Positions 6,908-11,344 of a DNA stretch of 11,344 nt are shown piece by piece. Made by a program: the position numbers and the translations under genes. Below the pieces are notes generated by a model, which had not been told where the DNA came from, did no database searches, and worked only from the letters and a program-made list of their open reading frames with translations. The DNA comes from Bacillota bacterium (lineage in GTDB: Bacteria > Bacillota_A > Clostridia > DSM-8532), in the NCBI GenBank assembly GCA_023424865.1, contig JAFADM010000401.1, positions 1-11,344 of the forward strand. Reading direction: 5' to 3'. The stretch's first letter is position 1, and each line of letters opens with the position of its first letter.

Positions 6908-7791
6908 GCCTTAATAAAACCGGGCAATGCTTTTTCGAAGCAAACGCCATATCTGCGCTCCTGGTTGAGCTCCACTGTTTTTTCAATGCAGGAATAGGTG
7001 TAGTTTACACCGATTTCAATGGACTTTTCCAGAGAAAATCCGTTCATAAGCCCCGCCAGGAGCGCACTTCCGAAAACATCCCCCGTTCCGTGGAAATGAC
7101 CTTCAATTCTTTTTGAGAAAGCATAGCTGATAACCCCGGTTTCGCTGTCCAGCGCTGCGGCTCCCAGCTGGTTTTTATCAAACCACACTCCGGTCAATAC
7201 AACCTTTTTCGGCCCCAGCCGGGACAGTCTGTAAAGCATGCCTTCGATATATTCACGGGTATAAGGGCCTTCCACATAGTCTTCCTCCAGGATAAAGGCG
7301 GCCTCCGTTAAATTGGGCAGGATGATATCGGCCTTAGCACAGAGCTTAGCCATTCCTCTGGCCATTTCCGGTGAATAAATGCTGTAAAGCTTTCCATCGT
7401 CAGCCATAACCGGATCCACCATTACCAGGTTATCCTGGGTTTTAAAGCGTTGAAAAAGATCGGCCACAAGATCGATTTGGTCGAAGGACCCCAGAAAACC
7501 GCTGTAAAGAGCATCGAATTTCAAATCCAGAGATTTCCAATGGTCGGAGATGGGCTGAATGTCCGAAGTTAAATCCCTGTAGGTAAAACCGGTAAAGCCT
7601 CCCGTATGTGTGGACAATACCGCCGTGGGCAGCACTCCCGTATCAATTCCCGCTGCCGACAATATGGGCAGCGCAACCGTAAGGGAGCAGCGTCCCACAC
7701 ATGAAATATCGTGGATAGCGGCTATCCGCTTTTGTCTTTCCGGTTCCCGGACGGACTCCCGGCTCTCACCGGTATTATTTCGTACACTCAT
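6889..7791 (-). CDS. pdxK: Pyridoxal/pyridoxamine kinase (PdxK/PdxY type)
   Basis: This enzyme phosphorylates pyridoxal, pyridoxine or pyridoxamine with ATP in the B6 salvage pathway. The 300-residue protein is a ribokinase-fold enzyme. It shows HDISCVGRCSL (27-37), PTAVLSTHTGG (55-65), DPVMADDGKLY (126-136), a PNLTE motif (159-163), and GTGD (235-238) with D238 as the catalytic base. About 20 polar N-terminal residues precede the domain. The start at 7791 was chosen because GGGAGG (complement of 7799-7804) lies seven bases upstream; the frame stays open for 48 more codons through the promoter region, without recognisable homology. The gene is divergent from a MocR-type regulator, as expected for a PLP-controlled kinase. 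The C-terminus runs into the minisatellite, which supplies the last codons and the stop. The choice between the symbols pdxK and pdxY is by family only. Confidence 0.92.
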   Translation of the reverse strand: MSVRNNTGESRESVREPERQKRIAAIHDISCVGRCSLTVALPILSAAGIDTGVLPTAVLSTHTGGFTGFTYRDLTSDIQPISDHWKSLDLKFDALYSGFLGSFDQIDLVADLFQRFKTQDNLVMVDPVMADDGKLYSIYSPEMARGMAKLCAKADIILPNLTEAAFILEEDYVEGPYTREYIEGMLYRLSRLGPKKVVLTGVWFDKNQLGAAALDSETGVISYAFSKRIEGHFHGTGDVFGSALLAGLMNGFSLEKSIEIGVNYTYSCIEKTVELNQERRYGVCFEKALPGFIKALGLTD

Positions 7792-7866
7792 TATAAAACC
7801 TCCCGAACAATGAATAAGCTTCGCCTGTTCCGCCGCCGGTACCGGAGACGGAGCAAGGCGCATCAC

Positions 7867-7895
7867 TTGACGTCTTTTTGCAATAAAGCTATAAT
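7867..7895 (+). promoter_or_regulatory. Sigma-A promoter of the MocR/PdxR-type regulator
   Basis: TTGACG at 7867-7872, a 17-base spacer and a perfect TATAAT at 7890-7895 form the best promoter in the window. Transcription should start near 7902, at the first base of the palindromic operator. A regulator bound there would block its own gene. Confidence 0.8.
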
Positions 7896-7919
7896 AACGA
7901 AAAACTGATACTATAAAAA
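7891..7919 (-). promoter_or_regulatory. Weak candidate promoter of the kinase gene
   Basis: On the minus strand TTTTTA (7919-7914), a 17-base spacer and TATTAT (7896-7891) could serve the kinase gene. The -35 box matches poorly, which would suit a promoter needing an activator. Its -10 box overlaps that of the divergent promoter. The leader to the ATG at 7791 would be about 95 bases. Confidence 0.3.
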
Positions 7920-7950
7920 GTATCAGTTTATTCATATTTAATGGTATCAG
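7902..7950. promoter_or_regulatory. Probable PdxR/MocR operator: palindrome plus a third half-site
   Basis: AAACTGATACT (7902-7912) and AGTATCAGTTT (7919-7929) are perfect 11-base inverted repeats around a six-base AT spacer. A third GTATCAG at 7944-7950 repeats the right half-site in direct orientation 24 bases further on. MocR-family regulators often bind such mixes of direct and inverted half-sites. The site lies at the start of the regulator transcript and upstream of, or across, the -35 region of the kinase gene. Confidence 0.75.
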
Positions 7951-7967
7951 ATAAAGGAGTGCCCGCC

Positions 7968-9425
7968 ATGTACAGACTTATACTGCCCCCTTCTGATGAG
8001 GGCATTCCACTCTATGAGCAAATTTACAGGCAAATAAAAAAAGAAATACAAGCAGGCCTTTTAAAATCCAACAGCTCTCTTCCCTCCAAGCGCACCCTGT
8101 CCGCCCATTTGGGTGTGAGCGTGAATACGGTTTCCTCCGCCTATGAGCAGCTTCTTTCCGAGGGCTATATTGTTGCGGTTGCAAGAAAGGGCTTCTATGT
8201 CTCTCATCTGGATGAGTTCAAGCCCCTGAATCAGCAGGCAGGAGCGCTTAAGAAGCAAGCCGCCGCTGTCCCCGTAACAGAAGCTAATCCCGTGAGAATC
8301 GATTTTTCCCCCTCGGACACAGCCTATGGCGAATTTCCCTTCAACACCTGGCGCAAGCTTCTCAAGGATATTTTCAACCAAATGGATCCCCAGCTTTTTA
8401 AGTCCTCTCCCCCTCAGGGCGATCCTGAATTCCGGGAGGCCGTCGCCCGGTATCTCCACGAATCCAGAGGAGTAAACTGCACCCCGGACCAGCTTATAAT
8501 CGGTGCAGGCACCGATTACCTGCTGCTTATTCTGAGTATGCTTCTACCCGGATCAGGCCTTCCCGCCTACGGTTCAGGGAAAATAACCGGTAATGGGCAA
8601 AGGCCCTTCCTTGTCATGGAGAACCCCGTTTATAACAAGGCTTACCGTATTTTTGAAAGCATGGGCCACAGTGTCATTTCCCTTCCCATTGATGAAAAGG
8701 GCCTTCCGGTGGCGCCCCTCCATACCATGAAGGTATCCGCCGTTTACATAACCCCCTCTCACCAGTTTCCGCTGGGCATCAGCATGCCCATCAGCCGCCG
8801 GATCCAGCTCATTAACTGGGCCAGCCTCTGTCCTGAGAGCTACATTATTGAGGATGATTACGACAGTGAATTCCGCTACGGAATGAAACCCATTCCCTCC
8901 CTTCAAAGCATTGATGCCATGGGACGGGTCATTTACCTGGGGACCTTTTCAAAGGCCATCGCACCATCGGTGCGCATAAGCTACATGGTTCTTCCTCCCT
9001 CCCTGCTGGAGGCCTACCATAAAGGGCCTTTTATGAGCGCCTGCCCCGTTTCCCGCCATGAGCAGAAGCTGCTCACAGCTTTTTTGGACGGCGGTTTTTT
9101 TGAGCGTCATCTCAATAAAATGCGCAAGCACTACAGCGCCAAGCGGGAGCTGCTGGTCTCTCAGCTTGAAGCCTTTAACAGCAAGGGAGTTGTCCTGGGC
9201 GAAAACGCAGGCCATCATCTTCTCTACAAGCCCAACCTCACGTTATCGGAGGAAGAACTGCTTATCAGGGCTCAGGCGCAAGGCGTTAAAATATACGGCC
9301 TGTCCCCTTATTTTTCCGGAAAGGTGCCGGAAAGCCATGCCGGAACCGTTCTTCTGGGCTATGGGGGGCTTACGGACAGACAAATTCTTGAGGGAACGGC
9401 GCTGTTGTCCGACGCCTGGAGCTGA
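7968..9425 (+). CDS. pdxR: MocR-family regulator (GntR-type HTH fused to aminotransferase-like domain), PdxR-like
   Basis: This is a predicted PLP-sensing transcription factor. The 485-residue protein begins with a GntR-type winged helix (about 10-80), with PSKRTLSAHLGVSVNTVSSAY at 39-59. A linker leads to a fold-type I aminotransferase-like domain from about 115. That domain contains NPVYN (219-223), EDDYDSEFRYG (295-305) and GTFSKAIAPSVR (325-336), with K329 as the expected PLP-binding lysine. About 20 residues (194-213, rich in Gly and Ser) are inserted before the VMENPVYN strand; many relatives have a tight turn there. The start at 7968 has AAAGGAG at 7953-7959, eight bases upstream; the in-frame ATG at 7941 lies before that site. 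It is divergent from the kinase gene, which supports control of B6 salvage. The symbol is inferred from domain type and neighbour; another MocR role is possible. Confidence 0.88.
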   Translation: MYRLILPPSDEGIPLYEQIYRQIKKEIQAGLLKSNSSLPSKRTLSAHLGVSVNTVSSAYEQLLSEGYIVAVARKGFYVSHLDEFKPLNQQAGALKKQAAAVPVTEANPVRIDFSPSDTAYGEFPFNTWRKLLKDIFNQMDPQLFKSSPPQGDPEFREAVARYLHESRGVNCTPDQLIIGAGTDYLLLILSMLLPGSGLPAYGSGKITGNGQRPFLVMENPVYNKAYRIFESMGHSVISLPIDEKGLPVAPLHTMKVSAVYITPSHQFPLGISMPISRRIQLINWASLCPESYIIEDDYDSEFRYGMKPIPSLQSIDAMGRVIYLGTFSKAIAPSVRISYMVLPPSLLEAYHKGPFMSACPVSRHEQKLLTAFLDGGFFERHLNKMRKHYSAKRELLVSQLEAFNSKGVVLGENAGHHLLYKPNLTLSEEELLIRAQAQGVKIYGLSPYFSGKVPESHAGTVLLGYGGLTDRQILEGTALLSDAWS

Positions 9426-9553
9426 CCGGCTAAATGTATTTAACAAACGCCAATCCTAAACCTTAGCCTTAGGCTCTGGGGCCTTCGTCATATAAATAAT
9501 AAAACCTGCTGTCATACTGTCAATTTCCGTATCCCAGGGGAATAAGTTTTTTA

Positions 9554-9582
9554 TTGACGGATAAAGCATATCATGTTACGCT
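9554..9582 (+). promoter_or_regulatory. Candidate promoter of the DUF4418/ABC transporter operon
   Basis: TTGACG at 9554-9559 is followed after 17 bases by TACGCT at 9577-9582, preceded by a TG at 9574-9575 as in extended -10 promoters. The -10 box itself is weak. The rest of the 212-base gap from 9426 holds short overlapping inverted repeats around 9428-9473 without a T-run; no firm terminator for the regulator gene was seen. Confidence 0.45.
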
Positions 9583-9637
9583 AATTCCATAGTATTCATA
9601 TCTTATTAGTAAGTATTTTTTCAGGAGTGACTCTCTT

Positions 9638-10057
9638 ATGAAAAACCGTATTTTTTCAGGTCTGCTTGTCGCCGTATTTGGCAGCTTAATCGCTCTTGGG
9701 CCTCAGTTCCTTTTTAAGGTTTGTGAAGCGGAGGGCGACATGATCATGCGCTGCTTCTGGACCGGAAGGGCAGAAATCGGAATTGGCGGAGTTATTTTTC
9801 TTTCCGGCCTTTTCCTTGCCTTCTTTAAAAATCCCGCCCTGCGCTTTGGCATCAACCTGGGCCTTGTCCCTCTTGGAGTCTTAACCCTTCTTATACCCAC
9901 CGTACTTATCGGCGTATGCGGCAGCCATGCTATGGAATGCCGAATTCTTGCCCTCCCCACACTTGTGGTGCTGGGAATATTGCTTATTGCAGCAGCCCTT
10001 TTAAATGGCCTCTACCTCTATGTCAGGTTTCTGAAAAACACTTCCAGTGAGGCATAA
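9638..10057 (+). CDS. DUF4418 family four-helix membrane protein
   Basis: The protein has 139 residues and no known function. Four hydrophobic segments are visible at about 5-25, 44-63, 71-93 and 106-128, so it should sit in the cytoplasmic membrane. Four cysteines lie in two pairs, C29 with C39 (MRCFWTG) and C94 with C101 (CGSHAMEC). Both pairs fall near the ends of helices, probably on one face of the membrane; the pattern is typical of DUF4418 as I remember it. The Cys pairs could bind a metal or form disulfides, but this is a guess. The ATG at 9638 has AGGAG at 9623-9627. The gene lies 40 bases before an FtsX-like ABC permease and is most likely part of the same operon, as an accessory subunit or partner of that transporter. 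Confidence 0.8.
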   Translation: MKNRIFSGLLVAVFGSLIALGPQFLFKVCEAEGDMIMRCFWTGRAEIGIGGVIFLSGLFLAFFKNPALRFGINLGLVPLGVLTLLIPTVLIGVCGSHAMECRILALPTLVVLGILLIAAALLNGLYLYVRFLKNTSSEA

Positions 10058-10097
10058 TGTCAACTCTCAGTAAATTGCGGAAAGGACAGTACCGTTT

Positions 10098-11306
10098 ATG
10101 AAAGCATCCAGGTTAACCACCTCGGGAATAACCCTTCACAATCTCACTCATCGCGCCTTTCGCTCCGGCTGCCTCTTGTTTCTGGTGGCTTTGCTTTCTT
10201 TTGCGCTTTTCAGCGGATCGGTTATTGCAGGAAGTCTCAATAACGGCATTGAAAGCATGTCCCGACGTCTGGGCGCCGATTTGATGATTGTCCCCCAGGG
10301 CTACGAAAAGGATGCGGCCGGGGCCTTGCTCAGAGGAGAACCCAGCACCTTTTACTTTGACGGCGCCATGAAGGATAAAATTGCCTCTGTCAAAGGGGTG
10401 AAGGAGGTTTCCCCTCAGCTTTTTATCTCCTCCTTTTCCCATGAATGCTGCACCTGGCCCGTTCAGCTTATTGGCTTTGATCCGAAATCGGATTTTGCTA
10501 TAACCCCATGGCTAACCAGCCAGCTTAAAAAAACTCTGGGAGATTTTGAAATTGTTATTGGCTCCAGCGTGGATGCGCAAGTTGGTGAAACCCTTTCCTT
10601 TTTTGACAGGGATTATCTTGTTATCGGGCAGCTGGAGAAAACAGGAATGGGCTTTGATACCTCGGTTTTTATGAATATGGACTCGGCCTGGGTAGCCGCA
10701 GCCGATTACACCCGCCTTGGGGGCTTTATTCAGCATGAGGAAAACAGTATTTCATCCCTCATAGTCAATGTGGACGCCGGAGTAAAGGTACTGGATGTGA
10801 ACACGGAAATTCTTCGTCTGTACGGCGATGAAGGAATAGATGTTATACTGTCCCAGAACCTTCTAAGAAACATCTCCAGCGGACTGGATTCCCTTCCCCT
10901 TATACTTGGCGGCTTGTCCCTGCTGCTCTGGCTTCTGGCAGCAGGCGTTCTGGCAGCGGTGTTTTCCCTTTCCATCCATGAGCGCAAACGAGAATTCGCC
11001 ATTTTAAGGGCTATTGGAGCAACCCGGAGGAAGCTTTCGGGAATCATTCTCCTGGAAGCCTCCTACATAAGCCTTGCAGGCTCTGTGGCGGGACTTTTTT
11101 TGGCTTCTCTTTTTCTGTTCCCCTACAGTGCCTCCATCAGCAAGGCCATTGACGCGCCTTACCTCCAGCCCGGCACGGGAATACTTGTGCTCTACGCACT
11201 GGGAAGCCTTGTACTGGCTTTTCTGACAGGTCCGGCCGCAGCCGCTTTCAGCGCAATCAAAATTGGAAGATCCGAAACCTATACCATGATAAGGGAGGGA
11301 GAATAA
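10098..11306 (+). CDS. FtsX/MacB-like ABC transporter permease
   Basis: This is the permease half of a type VII (MacB-like) ABC system. The 402-residue protein has one N-terminal membrane helix (about 24-46), then an extracytoplasmic MacB-type domain (about 47-262), then three helices (about 267-293, 315-343 and 360-385). The motif ERKREFAILRAIGATRRKL (295-313) after the second helix is the conserved FtsX-family cytoplasmic loop that contacts the ATPase. The external domain holds GADLMIVPQGYE (59-70) and an adjacent Cys pair, C117-C118, in SHECCTW. The substrate is unknown. Similar permeases are known in iron- or heme-linked loci, but nothing here proves that. A Shine-Dalgarno, GGAAAGGA at 10079-10086, precedes the ATG. 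The stop codon shares a base with the ATPase start, so translation is coupled. Confidence 0.88.
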   Translation: MKASRLTTSGITLHNLTHRAFRSGCLLFLVALLSFALFSGSVIAGSLNNGIESMSRRLGADLMIVPQGYEKDAAGALLRGEPSTFYFDGAMKDKIASVKGVKEVSPQLFISSFSHECCTWPVQLIGFDPKSDFAITPWLTSQLKKTLGDFEIVIGSSVDAQVGETLSFFDRDYLVIGQLEKTGMGFDTSVFMNMDSAWVAAADYTRLGGFIQHEENSISSLIVNVDAGVKVLDVNTEILRLYGDEGIDVILSQNLLRNISSGLDSLPLILGGLSLLLWLLAAGVLAAVFSLSIHERKREFAILRAIGATRRKLSGIILLEASYISLAGSVAGLFLASLFLFPYSASISKAIDAPYLQPGTGILVLYALGSLVLAFLTGPAAAAFSAIKIGRSETYTMIREGE

Positions 11307-11344
11307 TGCTTCTTGAAGCGAAAGAACTGATTAAACAATACACA
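11306..11344 (+). CDS. ABC transporter ATP-binding protein, N-terminal fragment
   Basis: The window ends 13 codons into this gene. The start ATG at 11306 overlaps the TAA stop of the permease gene (TAATG), and GGGAGG at 11293-11298 provides the Shine-Dalgarno. The peptide MLLEAKELIKQYT has the pattern of the first beta-strand of ABC ATPases (hydrophobic, then a Lys-Xaa-Tyr near residue 10-12). The Walker motifs lie beyond the window. Identity rests mainly on the coupling with the permease. Confidence 0.7.
   Translation, partial: MLLEAKELIKQYT

Overview
The window looks like a stretch of chromosome from a Gram-positive anaerobe of the Clostridia, possibly Lachnospiraceae-like. The reasons are strong AGGAGG-type ribosome binding sites, base composition near 50 % GC, sigma-A-like promoters, a DUF4418 membrane protein, and cytoplasmic glycoside hydrolases without signal peptides. 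The taxon is an inference; there is no rRNA or marker gene. No tRNA, insertion sequence, phage gene or CRISPR array was seen.

Layout. (1) Positions 1-380 are non-coding, with a weak terminator and two tandem copies of a 41-bp hairpin module. (2) Positions 381-1259 (+) encode a membrane-anchored M23 (LytM-like) peptidase. (3) Positions 5102-1311 (-) hold a two-gene operon: a GH35 beta-galactosidase, then a GH-A clan enzyme resembling GH50 beta-agarases. (4) Positions 5103-5507 form a divergent control region with a promoter in each direction and a strong terminator-like hairpin between them. (5) Positions 5508-6701 (+) encode a Cys/Met-metabolism PLP-dependent enzyme. (6) Positions 6747-6907 are an AT-rich minisatellite of about 13 units of 13 bp. 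It lies between convergent genes and runs into the end of the next one. (7) Positions 7791-6889 (-) encode a pyridoxal/pyridoxamine kinase, divergent from a MocR/PdxR-type regulator at 7968-9425 (+), with a clear promoter and operator between them. (8) From 9638 to the window end (+) there is a DUF4418 protein, an FtsX/MacB-like ABC permease and the first 13 codons of the ABC ATPase.

How the genes fit together. The two hydrolases probably trim galactose-containing oligosaccharides inside the cell. The kinase makes PLP or PMP from B6 vitamers. The adjacent MocR-type regulator carries a PLP-binding aminotransferase-like domain, so it probably senses PLP and controls both itself and the kinase. 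The sulfur-amino-acid enzyme next door uses PLP, a loose thematic link. The last three genes form a translationally coupled membrane transport operon whose substrate is not visible here.

Five track-style long ORFs were shortened to an internal ATG because a good Shine-Dalgarno sequence sits in front of that ATG: the M23, GH50-like, PLP-enzyme, kinase and MocR genes.

No clearly new multi-gene system was found. The least explained items are the 13-bp minisatellite, the 41-bp tandem hairpin modules and the minus-strand terminator in the divergent control region.
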